A DNA stretch of 64,000 nt from Anaeramoeba flamelloides (Eukaryota > Metamonada > Anaeramoebidae), in contig JANTQA010000032.1 of the NCBI GenBank assembly GCA_027625915.1, forward strand, positions 6,386,001 through 6,450,000. Reading direction: 5' to 3'. Both the position numbers and the translations under genes were made by a program. The notes below the pieces were generated by a model. That model made no database searches and had not been told where the DNA came from. It saw only the letters and a program-made list of their open reading frames with translations. Of this stretch, positions 1 through 12,851 are shown piece by piece; the first letter of the stretch is position 1, and every line of letters begins with the position of its first letter.

Positions 1-1906
1 TGAAAAGTGAAGAAATAGCAAGATCAAATAAGATCTTCTTTTCTCTTTCATTTGGATACAATGTGATGAATCTGATAGTATTCATTTTATCTTTGAGTTC
101 TTTGTTGTACATTCAAAAAATTGGTTTTGTTTTCACTTTCTTTTCTTTTTCTTTTTCTTTTTCTTTCTTTTGTTGAGATTCTTTTTATCTTGAAAAGGGT
201 ATCAAGGAAAGTTTGGGTTGATACCAAATGGGTGAATAGTAAAAATCTGATAACTCTGATGGAAAGTTGTTTCAAAAGGTTCTTGGAAGCAATGGTGAAT
301 CTTAAATGGATAATTTTAAGATGAAAAATCATTTCAAAAATAGGGTCAGATTTATTTTTTTTCTGTATGGGTTTCTTTTCTCTATTCTTTTATTAGAAAT
401 AATAATTAAAACAGAAAAGGGTATTTTAGACAGTTATTTTTTAGTTTTAAGTTCTGATTTTTCTGGGTTGAGTTTTGGTATTCACTAAAGGAGAAACTAC
501 ATTTTTTTTTCAATCAAAAATTTGCCCCTATTTTTGAAATTAAGCTTATATATAAATATATATATATATATTTCTCAACTAAACTCTTTTCCAGTCAAAG
601 TTTCTCGATTTTATTTAAAAAATAGACCATATTTTATGAGTTTAATTCATTATTCTTCTCAAACAAAAAATTAATTATTCTTCTCAAAATAAATTTTCAA
701 TTTTTAAATATTTTTTTTTCTAATTTAAACAAATAATTTGTTCCAAATTTGACGATTTTTTTTTTTTTTGATAATTTTTATTTTTATTTGTTTTAAATGA
801 GTAAATTTGAAACAAATATTCTCCAAAACTCGAAATTAACATTAATAAAATTGGGTTTTTGTGTTTTCTTTTAAAATCTAGTAATTTACAATTAAAAAAT
901 CTTATGTCAAAAATTTTAATTTCCTGAAGAAATTGAAAAATTTTACATGAGACATTTTAAAGAAAGTGGTCCAAAAACTTTTTTACATTTTTTTTTTTTG
1001 AAATGTAGGGTTTCGTATAAGTATTTCTTTTAGGAATCTCAACACTGATCTGAAGTTGATTATTATTCGTATATCTGAACAAAATCACATTTTGTTTATT
1101 CTTAAAAAAAAAAGTAATTTTTTTATTTTTGGTGTAGCACATTAAGTGTATTGGGGTTTCAATAATTATAAAATTAATAGTTTTGCTATACATATACAAA
1201 AATAATTTCACATTTTTATCAAAAAAAACTTAAAAAAATAAAAATAGTTTGACAGATTTATATATAAAAACAATATCGTCATAAAAATTGAATTTAGTTC
1301 TTGTTGGTATATCTAGTAAATAAACTAAATTACAATAATAAAATGTTAATTAAGAGCTTATTTTTGTCTAAATTGATATTCCCATTTGTAGGATTTCTTT
1401 TTAGAGTTGGATAAGAACTCTTTTAATCAATTAATTCTCAATTAAAATTATAATATCTTGATTTTAAACTAAAAACTCAGCAAAATTCAATAATTCTACC
1501 TAAAGTCAATATTACTCTTTTATATTACATTAAGATTCATAGTTATTGAGAATAGAATAACAAATCACACAATTCCTGTCAATTAATTTCTAAAAACTTA
1601 TTTTAATCTTTTAGTTTAATGATATTCTTTACGAAAGCGCCTAACTTAAATACAATTGTTTTTTTTTTTGGTGTCATTGAAGCTATTTGTTTTAAACTTT
1701 CCCCCTTAATTTATTTACTAATTCCCAAACTTTTAAAGTGTTGCTTGATTAAAAGATATTTTTTTAAGTGAATAGTGTGTTGCATCTATTCGCTTCAGAA
1801 AAATAAAAAACAAAGCAAGATTATACTTGAAAGGAGAACAAAAAACGATTACTAATTAATAATTTCATTTTTTTAGTTTTAACCTCTTTCAACTAATTTC
1901 TTAAAA
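1..1906. other. AT-rich intergenic sequence, no gene seen
   Basis: Homopolymer-rich sequence. Short open frames in the first 500 bases are low-complexity and match no family I know. The last ~140 bases before the eL32 start hold a short imperfect hairpin (1766-1795). Confidence 0.6.
1766..1795. promoter_or_regulatory. imperfect hairpin upstream of eL32
   Basis: AAGTGAATAG and CTATTCGCTT pair with one mismatch around a 10-base loop, about 110 bases before the eL32 start codon. A role as promoter element or mRNA leader structure is only a guess. Confidence 0.2.
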
Positions 1907-2418
1907 ATGGTCAAGCCTTTAGTTAGACGCACAAAAGTCAAAAAACATCCAAAAAAATTTAGAAAATGGAACTACAATAGATACAAAAGAATGTCAGTAA
2001 GTCATCTTTTTTTTTAATCACCAAACAAAATGAAAAGAAAATTAAAAAACTTCTTTTTGATCGATCATGAATGCTTTGTGGTTATGTATTTTTTCAAACA
2101 AAAAAGGAATCTTGGAGAAAGCCAATTGGTATTGACAGTAGAGTAAGACGTAAATATAAAGGCCTTCAAAAAATGGTTTCAGCTGGATATGGAACTGAAA
2201 GGATCATGAGACACAGAATGAGAAACGGATTCTTCAAAATCACAATCCACAATTTAAAAGATCTCGAAATGTTGCTTATGCAAAACAAAAAATTTGAAGC
2301 TCAAATCGGTAAAACCGTTTCTTCAAGAAAACGAAAATTAATTGTTAAAAGAGCTAAACAACTCGATATCAAGATCATGAACCCAACAGCTCGATTGGAA
2401 ACAGAAGACAACAACTAA
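1907..2418 (+). CDS. RPL32: 60S ribosomal protein eL32 (two exons)
   Basis: Structural protein of the cytosolic large ribosomal subunit. Exon 1 is 1907-1996 (30 codons, MVKPLVRRTKVKKHPKKF...). A 110-nt intron follows with donor GTAAGT and acceptor AAAG at 2106. Exon 2 is 2107-2418, in the same phase. The product is 133 residues, the usual size of the family. Recognisable eL32 blocks are WRKPIGIDSRVRRKYKG just after the junction, then the SAGYGTERIMRHRMRNGF region and the NLKDLEMLLMQNKKF segment; the C-terminal NPTARLETED is typical. An open frame runs upstream of exon 2 to 2071, but that part is intron: it lacks family similarity, while exon 1 supplies the conserved N-terminus. Very likely correct. 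Confidence 0.96.
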
Positions 2419-5061
2419 ATTTGATAAAAAACTTTAACATTTTTTTTCCTTTTTGGAAGTAAAAAAAAAGAAAAAAAAATCAAACAAAAAACACAAAAGA
2501 TTTAACAATTTTTGTAACTTGTTTGGTTGATCAAATAAATTAGTCGTTATACAAAGATTTAAAACAAATTGTTTTTTTTTCTTTTTTATTTATTTTTTTT
2601 TTTTATTTTTTTACTCTTTGCTTTTCTTTTTTTTTCTTTCAAAAAAAAAAAAAAAAAATCATAATCAAAAGCTAAAGAAATTTCAGTTTTGTTTAAAGAT
2701 CTTAATTGTACCATTAAGTTTTGTGTGATCAAATAATGTCTTTGATCTCAAAAAGAATTGGTTCAAATCTTTTTTTAAAATGGCATTGCTTGACACTAGT
2801 ATGAAAAAATAAAATTGAAAAAAAAAAGTTCGACAAAACTACTCCATTCCTTAATCTTTCATCTTGAATAATAAAGTTTATCCACAATATAATCAAAATT
2901 CCAGAACTTAAAAATCTTGAGACTATTGTATTTATTGTTGTTAATAGCACTACGATTTTGAAAAGTCTCTAGTCTAGAAAAAAAGGCATTTTTCGGGTAA
3001 AAAACTACAAATAAACGCAAGAATGAATTATAGATTAATTCAACTTGGAGATATTTACTTTGATAGGTAATAACGAATAGTTATGAAAACATTGTACTCA
3101 TCTAATAAAACTGAAACCGAGAAAAAAAATTACAGATGATAATTATTGTGGGTGTCCAAGGTTTTTTTTACTTTTTGGAATAAACCGAAAATTTATTAAA
3201 TTTTCTGTTTATTTCAAAAATTAAAAAAAACATATCGGAAAATCAAAAAAAACAGATTTTTTTAAATTTATATTAATAAATAATTTCATAATAGTCTAAA
3301 TAATTGGTTATCAGTTTGAAAGATTTTTATTAAATTTAAAATACTTTTAAAATATATGATTTTAACCTCTTAACTGTGTAAATAAAAATATTCAAATTAT
3401 TTACTATTAAATTTAAAAAAAATCTTACTGGAAAATTGAATTTTCCAACTTAAATTGTTAAATATCTTTAAAAGTATTTTTTGATCCAAGATCCTTTATT
3501 AAATAATAGTGTTTATTATAAGTTAAGTTATTAAAAAGTGTAAAATTAACAAATGTTTAATTTTTTTTTTAAAAAATTTTTTCATGATCGTGGAAGGTAA
3601 AAAAAAGAAAAACAAACTAATTTATTTTTGATTACTGAAAAAGAAGTGTAAATACACTCAAGATGTTCTTAGACTTAAATTTCTGAAAAGAATTTTCTGT
3701 GTGAAAACAGATACTCCTCAATTATTAATTAACGAAAATTAGTTCATTTTAAAAAGAATAAGTAATTTTTTAAGGAAGTAAGTACATTTTACCATTTTGA
3801 AAATTTTTCATTGTGTGAACATTACTGAAAAAACATTTTTTGAGTACCAACTAGATATTGAAACTTTGAAACCTAAATGCCAATCGCTGCTATATTTGTG
3901 GAAAAGAAAAGGAATTCAGAGTTGAATCTTACTTATTTCAATTTTATGAACATTTTTTTTGATTCAATTTTTTGGTTTTATTAAATTAGGTTTTGGTTCG
4001 AGAGATGTGTTTATACGAACGATTGAAATTAATGAAACAGTAAACCAAAAAAATATACCCCAAAAGGTGTTCATTTGAAACAAATATTTTCTTTTTGAAG
4101 TCCAAACACGAAAGATCACCTTTCCAAACAAAGTTTTTTAAAATCGAGAATGGAAAAAAAAAAAATCGATCAAAACCTATTTTTAAAGATTTGTTTTCTT
4201 TATCTTCTTAATTTGTATGGTCCCAGTCAATTTATTACCTTGGATTTCTCGCCACATTACTATTTATTATTATTTTACACTTTTATTTTTGAGATATTGG
4301 TTATCAAAATTCTTTTTTCAATTTTTTTATCAAACAAAGCCAAAACAAAGAATACTATTTCAGAAATTAAAATAAAGCTGTTGAATTCTCGAAACAAAAA
4401 AACTATAAAAAAAAAGAAAAAATAAGAAATAGAGTGAAAAAATTTAAATCATGTTTGAGAATTATTTTGAGTTTTCTATTTAATAAAAAATAATAATTAT
4501 TAAACCAACCAAGCCTATTCAATAAATCTTTATTTTTAAAGAAGAATTAAAAAAATATCCTATTTTCTTGAAATAAAAGTAGAATTAGATGACTTGAATC
4601 AAAATCGGATTTTTAAATTCATTTTGGAAATTCTTTAGAAATAAACAGTAATTTGTTTTTCAAAAATTTTACAAACAAAATTATTTTCATAAAGAATCCA
4701 AAATAAAACCAAATAAAGAATAAGTAATTATGTAAAATGTTTTTAATAAGATCAAGTAATAAATGATTTTTATTTATTTTTTTTTGATTAATTTTTTCAT
4801 TTTTTTGATTTCCTTTTATTTATTGGTTTGAAAATATCTTATACTAGGATATATCCCACTCTAGTATTTATGAAAATATCAATGTATTTGGCACAAGAAA
4901 TGATTTGAAGAATTCAGTTTCACATAAATGGTGACACTCAAAAAATTTGTAAAATGTACTTATCCCCTTAAAACTTTTTTCGAGTTTTTAATTATCAAAA
5001 AGGAATGTTTTTTTAACTTTTACAAAACCAGAAATTCAAAAAAAATATGACCCTTTATTGG
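2419..5061. other. intergenic, no gene seen
   Basis: Downstream of eL32 there are T- and A-tracts with AATAAA-like words, then AT-rich sequence. The 91-codon frame at 4150-4425 ends in a poly-lysine A-tract and has no recognisable domain; I treat it as chance. Confidence 0.5.
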
Positions 5062-5974
5062 TGTGACGACTTGCTATATTGGTTCTTAGCTGATCGATCT
5101 TTGACTTGGTATGAATTTTAATAGTAAATTCAAATACACATTCCAAAATTTCTACTTTATTTTCCCTTTTGTAAATGTTTTTGCTTGAATCTGAATAAAC
5201 ATGAAGAAACCACTCAATTGATTTAAATGTAAGTAAACTTTATAAATCACTAGTTGGCTATAAAATCTTCTTGTAAAGAGAAGTTCTATAATTTGTTGAG
5301 TATCAAATTTTCAAATAGGGAAATAGTATATAAGCAAAATTTCAAAATTAGTGGCAAACTTTTTTATGTAAATTATTTTTTTCTTTTTTCATTTGTATTT
5401 CAAAAAATAAAATGATAACAGTACATTTTTATTAATTAATCTACCTTGGTTATTATTTCTAAACACTTTAGTAAAATAAATTATTATTCTAAAAAAAAAC
5501 ACATAATTAAACAAATTTTTTTCTGATGAAAAATCTGATACTATTTTTGAAATTAAGTTTTATATTTTTAGAAATAATTTAGAATTTATCGGTAATTGTG
5601 ATTCAAAAAGGCAATTTTTGACAATCCATTTTATTTGCCAAAATCCAAATTTACAAATATAAGACTATTCCACTTGAAGTTTAAAAAATGAGATTGATGA
5701 GCTGAGAATTAGAATTTTTACTTGGTTTTATTTGGAGCATATCAAAAAAAAAAATTTTTTTTAGAGGTAATTGAGTAAAATGGAAATAAATACTTCCAAT
5801 TAAAACTTCAAGAATCATTTTTTTTTGTAACTCACCTTCCAACTTATTATTTTTACACACTTAAATTCATGCTTAAGAAAAACGAACTAACTAAATGCAT
5901 TTTTGAATAATCATTAAAATAAAAAAAAAGTTAAAAGATCGATCGTGTTTGATCCAAAATAACAAGTCGTCACA
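5062..5974. mobile_element. 913-bp terminal-inverted-repeat element, non-coding
   Basis: The left end reads TGTGACGACTTGCTATATTG and the right end, read on the other strand, TGTGACGACTTGTTATTTTG. Similarity continues inward for about 45 bases to a shared GATCGATCTTT block. The interior has no substantial open frame. The form is that of a non-autonomous DNA transposon. No clear target-site duplication is visible, so the superfamily is open. Confidence 0.55.
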
Positions 5975-7139
5975 GAGATATATGTTCACATTTTTTAAGA
6001 ATTTCTGGTATTGTAAATATTGAGAATTAAAATTTTTGAAAGTTTTCTATTTTAACAAAGTGTGGACTCAACAATTAAAAATGAGGTAGATTTTGGAGTA
6101 CGAAGTAAAATACTTTTTTTACTAAATGTTTTTAAATTATTAGAAGGGTTGGTACTTTTACCTATTTTGAATTACAAAGTAACTAAGAAATTGGATTCTT
6201 AAAATCATTTCTGTAACCAAATAAATAGAGTTATATTTTTATAAATATGAGAGAGCCACACAATATATTCTAGTCTAATATAGTAGAGCATTACAATTAA
6301 ATAATATAAATTAAAAAAAATTAAAAAATTGATTGAAAAATAAAAAATAAAAAAAATAAGTTATTTATTGATCTTATCTTTAATATTTGATACAATATAT
6401 TCTTCTTTCTGATTTTATTTAATATTCTGAATTGAAAAACATTTATTTTAGTATATTTTTTTAAAAATATTAACTTTTTATTACAAAATAATTTTGGAAA
6501 AATAAATCAAGTATATTTTAATCTAGTTAATCGAATTCTAATTTGTTCAAAGGAAAATAGATGTTTTTTAAAAAAAAATTGAGGAAAATATATTGTACAG
6601 ATGTATTTATTTGGTTTTAAAATATTTTTTCTATTTTTTTAATTTGTAAAAATAAAAATAAGTAGGAACCCTTCTTACAAATTTTTCACATATTTTCTTT
6701 ATCTTTTCGATTGAATATCATTGTAATATATTTATTCTATTTTTTTTTTTTTGAAATAATAATCTATAAATTGAGCTAAAATCCTGTTTAAATTATAGCT
6801 TGAATAAGAAAATCCGAATTAGTTTGTATTTATGATAAATAGGGGTTAATTTTATGGGGTTGAATCTTTTCATTAATAATAATAATAAAAATTGTAACAT
6901 AGCTTTATCCGATGAAGAATATTTACATATAAACTGATCAATATTTTATTTTATATCTTCTTTTTCATATTTTATAAATCTGAATGTATTCTTTCCTAAA
7001 TAATTAAAAATATTAGACATAGTATTTATTTGAACCTTTAGTAAATACTCTGAAATTTTGAATTATTCAAATTTGTGAAAAACTTGATTATCGTTGACTT
7101 GTAAATAAAGAATTATATAATTTATAATTGGTGAAATAT

Positions 7140-7870
7140 TTTTAGGGGGGTGGGGCGGGGGGATATTCCAAAATATCCTTCATAAACTCAATCTTATAAA
7201 ACTAACCAAATATACAAAATCATTAACAACCATTTATATGTTCTTGATAGTAATTCAATTTGGTTCTTAGTGTGTTATTACTTAAATAAAATATATTAAA
7301 TTTTATGATCTGAATTTTATAGGATATTTTTTTTTTTTTTTTTTTTTTGGGGGGGTGGTGAAAAGTAGTGTTTATTCTTTTCTTTTTGATCAAAAAAATT
7401 GTTATCCTAACTTGTTATATCCCAAAAAAATTATCAATATAATGGAAAATATAAAACTACATTTAATTTTTTATAAAATATCTTTTGTACTCTTTCCGTA
7501 TTTCCAGTTTATTTATTATAATTTGTAATAAATTGTTTTTTTCCAAAAAAAAGAGTCATTTTTTTTTCTTTTTTTGGGAAAAATTTCCACAAAATATTTT
7601 TAAAATAAATACATGAGTAATTGGTCCAATCAACATTAATAATAAACTTGATGTTTTATTATTAATTAAAAAAATAGCGGCACTGACTAATATGGATTTA
7701 TTATATACTGTAAAAAAAAATGTCTCACTTTTTCGTAAATAATTTAGAATTTGGAGTATATTATATTTTTTTTTTAATTGTAAAATTATCATGTTCAATT
7801 TCTATTTTTTTTCTGTTTTTTGAATTTCAATCAACATTTTCAAATTTCTTTTCTTCAAAATTAAGATTAT
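7140..7870 (+). repeat. dispersed repeat, copy 1 (related to 41.2-41.85 kb)
   Basis: Similarity to 41,270-41,860 in the same orientation. A shared block reads AAATCATTAACAAC, TTTAT, TGTTCTTGATARTAATTCAA, then a TTATT-ACTT-AATAAA stretch; further matches run to about 7.87 kb. Weaker pieces recur at 46.68-46.79 and 47.64-47.85 kb. This copy holds unusual G-runs at 7,144-7,162 and 7,348-7,356. It has no plausible coding capacity; the 80-codon frame inside (7556-7798) is low-complexity. Confidence 0.5.
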
Positions 7871-8784
7871 TAATAAATAATTATCACTTCAAATCCAAGA
7901 ATTTGTAAATTAATCTAAAACTAACAAAACTTCATTAGTTATTGGTATTTATAAAAAGGTTATTAAATTATAAGACTTTTATTTATTAAATTTTGAACAA
8001 TAAAAAAAAAAAAAATGAAACAAAAAATGCAAAATAAATACAGTTGATTAAATAGATAAACTTTCCATTTTTTCCATGTGTGAATCTTCTTTATATTGGG
8101 TAGAAGAGTGAAAAGGGAAAAAGGTCAAGTAGTTTCTTGCTAATACTGTAACACTGAAACACAAAAGTATATGCAAATTGAAAATAAAAACTAAAAAGTT
8201 AAGGCTAAAAATGACCAAAGGTTTAATGCAAATAAGATCAAAAAAAAAAAGAAAATGAAATTACAACAAGTTTAACAAAGATCCCCAAGTGAACATTCAT
8301 GATCAATTAACAAATTAGATTAAATCAACCAAAAGTATTGTGGCTATGATTCTGGGAGTACTTGATTAAAGATTCAATTGATTTTTTTTTTTTTTTTGAT
8401 TTTTTACTAATTATCTTCTTTTAAACGCTTTTTAAATTTCTTTTTTTTTTTTTTTTTTCTCTTTTCTTGTTTTTAAATTTTTGTTTTTGCTTTATAAACA
8501 TAAAAAAATTCTGATATATTCTTTCCCTTTGAACAATCGTGAAATCTATGATTTTAAGCTAAAATTACCTTTGAGGAAATTCAAGTAAACGAAAATTTTG
8601 AGTGTAATTTACACTTCTTCAATAATAATAAATAGATAAACTTTTTTCAAAATCAATTAAAAAAAATTAAAAAAAAAAAAATGAATATTTTTTTATTGAT
8701 CTTGAATTAATTTTTACTTCAACCAACCTAAACAAAAAAAAAATATAAATCAAAAAAAATAGGTTAATAATTGATTAGATTTAA

Positions 8785-11213
8785 TTAATTCATTTTTTTA
8801 TTTTGAAAACTCGTTTGATGAAAATTAGGTGTATTTAAATTACGATCTGGTAAACTAATAAAATTTTCATCAATATCTTTTTTAGATGTATAGTATGGTG
8901 ACAGTAATGTTGAATTAGATGTGGTGGGTGTAAAAGAGGAAGAAGAAGTGGGAGTGGAAGTGGAAGTGGACGAATTGGAAGCAGAAGTGGACGAGTTGGA
9001 AAGATATGGCGAGGGGGGGTAGGGCGACATTAATGGTGAAATGGAGGGAAAATGTGGAGAGACTCCCTTTTTGAAATTAGATAGATAAAAATTGAATGGC
9101 GAGGGACTCAATGAATTAAAATTTATTGGAGAGGCGCCCTGGAAGTTTGTAACACCCGAAACATAATCCAAATTCGGCCCGGTGTAGTTTAATGTTGGGT
9201 TTGGGGATGTAAACTCGTATTGCTTGTGAAAATGGTTATCATTTGGGGTGAAATTTCCCTTTTTGTTTGAGTGATCATACAGATTTTTTGCATTTTTCTG
9301 ATTTGGATTCTTGTTAAGGAGAAAGGTGCCATTTGATTTGTCGGTCAACGGGGATCTGTATGGCGAATAAATTGAGCTTTCAAAAATCTTTGGCGTTTTT
9401 AGTAAACTTGCTGAAAAATCTGGTTTAAAATTATTATTTTTTTCCATTTTTAAATCTTTGTTCTGGGCATATATTGGTGGTTTATTGTTTATGTTGCTAT
9501 TATAATTTTTAATTAGCAATTCGTTATTCATAATTTTGTTTTTATTTTGATCTCCAAAGGAATTATTGTTTAATGTTGTTTGTTTTTGTTTTATAAATTG
9601 GGGTTTATTTGGATTTGAAATGTTTTGATTGTTGCTTTTGCTATTTCTATTGGGATTGTTAATATTAATATTAATATTACTAATATTAATATTATTATTC
9701 TGAGGTGGGCGATTATTATTAATATTTACATTCTTATTGTTAAAATTATTATTATTATTAGTAGTAGTATTTGCATTTAATTGTATTGAATTGTTTGGCG
9801 ACTTCATAATTTCAATTTTTTTCAGATCATTGTTTTGATTAGTAATTTTATTATTCTCAATTTTTAAAGGAATATTTAGATTGCTCCATAGAATTGCTGA
9901 TTTATCGTGTATAGCAAATTCTTTTTTAGGAATTATACTGCGTATACTTTGTTTCTTTTTAAAATTCGTTTTTTTTTTACTTTTAACCACAATTTTTTTT
10001 TTTTTTTTAACTTTTTTTCTTCTAGAATTTTTTTTTTTTATTGGTTTGTTTCCTTTTTTTCTTTTATGAACTTTGTGTTTATTATCTTTTCTGTCGTTTT
10101 GTTTAATTTCTACTTTTATTTTTTTTTTCCCTATCCTGTTATCTTGGTTTGTTTGCATTTGTTGTTGATGATGTTGTTGTTGAAGTTGGCCTTGATGTTG
10201 GTGCCGTTGGTTTTGTTGTTGGAACTGTTGATATTGTTGAAATTGTTCCTGTTGTAGTTGTTGTAGATGTTGTTGTTGAAGTTGGTTTTGTTGCTTTAGC
10301 TGTTGATATTGTTGGAATTGTTTCTGTTGGAATTGTTGTTGCTGTTGTTGCTGTTGCTGCTGTTGGAATTGTTGGAATTGTTTTTGTTGTTGGGTAATAT
10401 TTTGTTTTAATACTGGTTGGAAATTTCTATTATTTGAATTTTGGATTGCTAGATTTTTTTGAATTTTCATAAATTGATTTTCTCTTTTGATTTGATTATT
10501 ATTATTATAATTATAAGAATTATTGTTATTATTATTATTATTACTATTATTATTATTGTTGTTGTTGTTGTTGATATTATTATTATTAATATTATTATTA
10601 TTAATATTCTTGTTTTTCGAAAAATTTTGTCTTACTGGTATTTTAAAATTATTATTAATTGAAGAGACAAGATTTTTCTTAGTCTGATTGGTTTTTTGAT
10701 TTTTTTTTTTTTGATTAGTGGTATTTTTTTTTGGAAAGAGAATATATATTTTTTTTAAACTCGAGATTTGGTTTTGGATTTGATTTCGTTGGTCATGTGC
10801 ATTTATTAAAAGATTTTTTGTGTCCATCATTTTAATTTGTTCTTGGTCCATCATTTTTATAAGATTTAAATTTTTACTTTTTGAGGTTTCAGTAAATATT
10901 CTTTGGGAAATGCTGTGTATTATTGTTTGTAGCTCGCTTTTCCCCATTTGCCCACGTGTTGTCTGTTCAAACTTGTTTGTGATATGATCCAAATGAATAA
11001 TTAATTGTTGTTTTAATTTTTTAAGTTTGAAAAGTTGATCAAAATATTTTTTTAAATTGGGAAGAATCCGTGATTGTCTTTGATTCCAAGAAAATACTTT
11101 TGTTTTCTCGTTTTCTTGAATCAAATCAATTGTTTGCAAAACGACCAGAGTGGTAGCAATCCTTTGTCGGGTAAAATTTGATTTCTGATAAAAGTTTTCC
11201 AAAGTAAAACTAT
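8785..11213 (-). CDS. Q/N-rich protein with E2F/DP-like winged-helix half
   Basis: The open frame encodes about 805 residues and no ATG opens it: the first in-frame codon usable as a start is a TTG at 11202. This points to an acceptor at about 11210-11215 and an upstream exon. Residues 1-40 read like the second half of an E2F/DP winged helix: TLENFYQKSNFTRQRI, then VLQTIDLI and a terminal FSWN, matching the family's RRIYD...VLEGI.LI...W pattern. A leucine- and lysine-rich, possibly coiled segment follows (about 50-80). Then come Asn runs (~200-245), a Gln-rich tract (~265-370), a Lys-rich block (~375-440), more Asn-rich sequence and a Ser/Thr/Pro-rich tail. Nuclear DNA-binding regulator is an inference; the protein could also be another winged-helix family. 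Confidence 0.5.
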
Positions 11214-12851
11214 CTATAATATTTATAAAATTTTGTTTTAAAATATCAAGAAAATTGAAGAGGAAAAATAAAAAAATTATTAATATTAATTCCAGAATAA
11301 ATTAGTTTTTTGAAAAATAGTCCTCACTTTTTTTCAAAATTTATTTTTTGAAAAGTTTTAAAAAAGCACCCACTATTTTTAAAATAGTTGTAACACTTTT
11401 GAGTACGATTAGTTCTCACTTTTTTAAAACATTAGTATTTTATATTTGTCAAAACTGTTAATTTGGAGATCAAAAAATGTCATTTTATAAAGTTTATTTT
11501 TATTACAACACAATTTTCGAGTTGATAAAGTTAACAGGGGCGAACGCACATTTGATTAATCTATTATATCTTGTGTGCACCTTACATAAAGCAAGAAGTT
11601 TGTGATGATTTTTAAAATTTTATGATAAAAAGTATATCAATAAAGCATCTGCAAATGGTATTTGTTTTTTTGAAAAAACGATAATTTTCTTGATTTTTAA
11701 AGCACTCCCATTGGAGTATATGAATTGAAAGGTTTCCATTAAATATTTTTTTTGTTCTTTTTGCCAGAACCTTAATTTTTTTTTTTATTGTGACTATAGA
11801 ACATTGAAAATTCAGTAATACAAAGCAAAAAGAATTTATCTGAAAAGGGGATCGAATTGTTGAATGATTTTTTGTGTTGTGAAAATAGACCAGAAATTTT
11901 CAAGTAATTTAGAGTTTGTGAAATATTGTATTGATAATGAAAAAAATGTTTGAAAAGGTAACAATAAAAAAGAAAAAAGAAACTCAAAAAGAAACAAAAT
12001 AAAACAAAGAAAAAACAATAATAATTTGAAGAAAAAGAAAAACGTGAAAGTTTCCACCCTGCCTTTACTCAATGTAGTTTTTAAAAATCATTCAACAGGG
12101 CAATATTCGTTTGTTTTTTTTTCATTTTCCTTTTCTTTTTTCTTTTTCAACAAATTTTATGTTTAATCTAACTTTTATCAACTTTTTGAAACTAAAATTC
12201 AATAAAATTTGCATATTCGCCATTTTAATTATAATCAACTTTTATTTTTTTCCACACTCTTAATTTAACTTTGGAAAAATGTTGAATGAATTTCAAAATA
12301 ATTCATTTGTCAAAAAAATATTTTTGTGGAGAGGTGAACACAGCGAAAATCGCTCGTTATTTCCATTGTATTTAAACAATTTCAAAATATTTCAGAATCA
12401 TGGTTTTAAATAATATTTTTGTAATTTTTTTTAAATTCCAAGATATTAAATTTATTGAAATAAAGATATTTAAAACTATTTTTCAATGGGAAATTGATTA
12501 AAACACTAGAAACAAACAATAAGGATCTGAAAAACAAAAATAAATTGAAATGTCTGAAAATAAAAGTCTTTCATTTGATTTAAAAATTGAAAAAGATTTT
12601 CAGAATATTTTATTTCAATCTTATTGACACAAAAGGAAATATATTTTTAAGTGTACAATTTTTGTTGTGGGTTTCTTCCTCTTTCATAACTTCATGGATA
12701 CTTTAATACAGTTATTGTATCCCGATTGTGACGGTTTTGTCTTTCCTTAAGAGACTAGTTACCAGAAAAAAAATATGAATAAATATAATAGCGGATTCAG
12801 AAAAATTTACCGCATCTTGAAATTTAAAAAACAAGTAAAAATCTGATTATT
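11214..12851. other. intergenic or 5' part of the E2F-like gene
   Basis: Apart from the possible small exon at 11803-11839 I see no supported exon. Two overlapping minus-strand frames (11772-12072) are Phe-rich and lack ATG starts. Confidence 0.4.
11803..11839 (-). CDS. possible 37-nt upstream exon of the E2F-like gene
   Basis: On the minus strand a CCCCTTTTCAG acceptor precedes 37 nt ending at a weak donor GTTCTA. It reads KFFLLCITEFS and joins in phase to the main exon at 11209. The joined text, KFFLLCITEFSIFTLENF, aligns with E2F helix 1 and 2 (KFINLL.EA.DGTLDLN) at almost the right spacing. The donor is poor and the exon that would hold the start codon was not found, so this is tentative. 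Confidence 0.25.

Noticed and set aside
4150-4425. 91-codon open frame as a gene
   Set aside because: Hydrophobic low-complexity text ending in a poly-Lys A-tract; no domain, no flanking gene signals.
9881-10662. Plus-strand frames opposite the Q/N-rich gene
   Set aside because: Val/Ile/Leu-rich antisense readings of CAA and AAT repeats.
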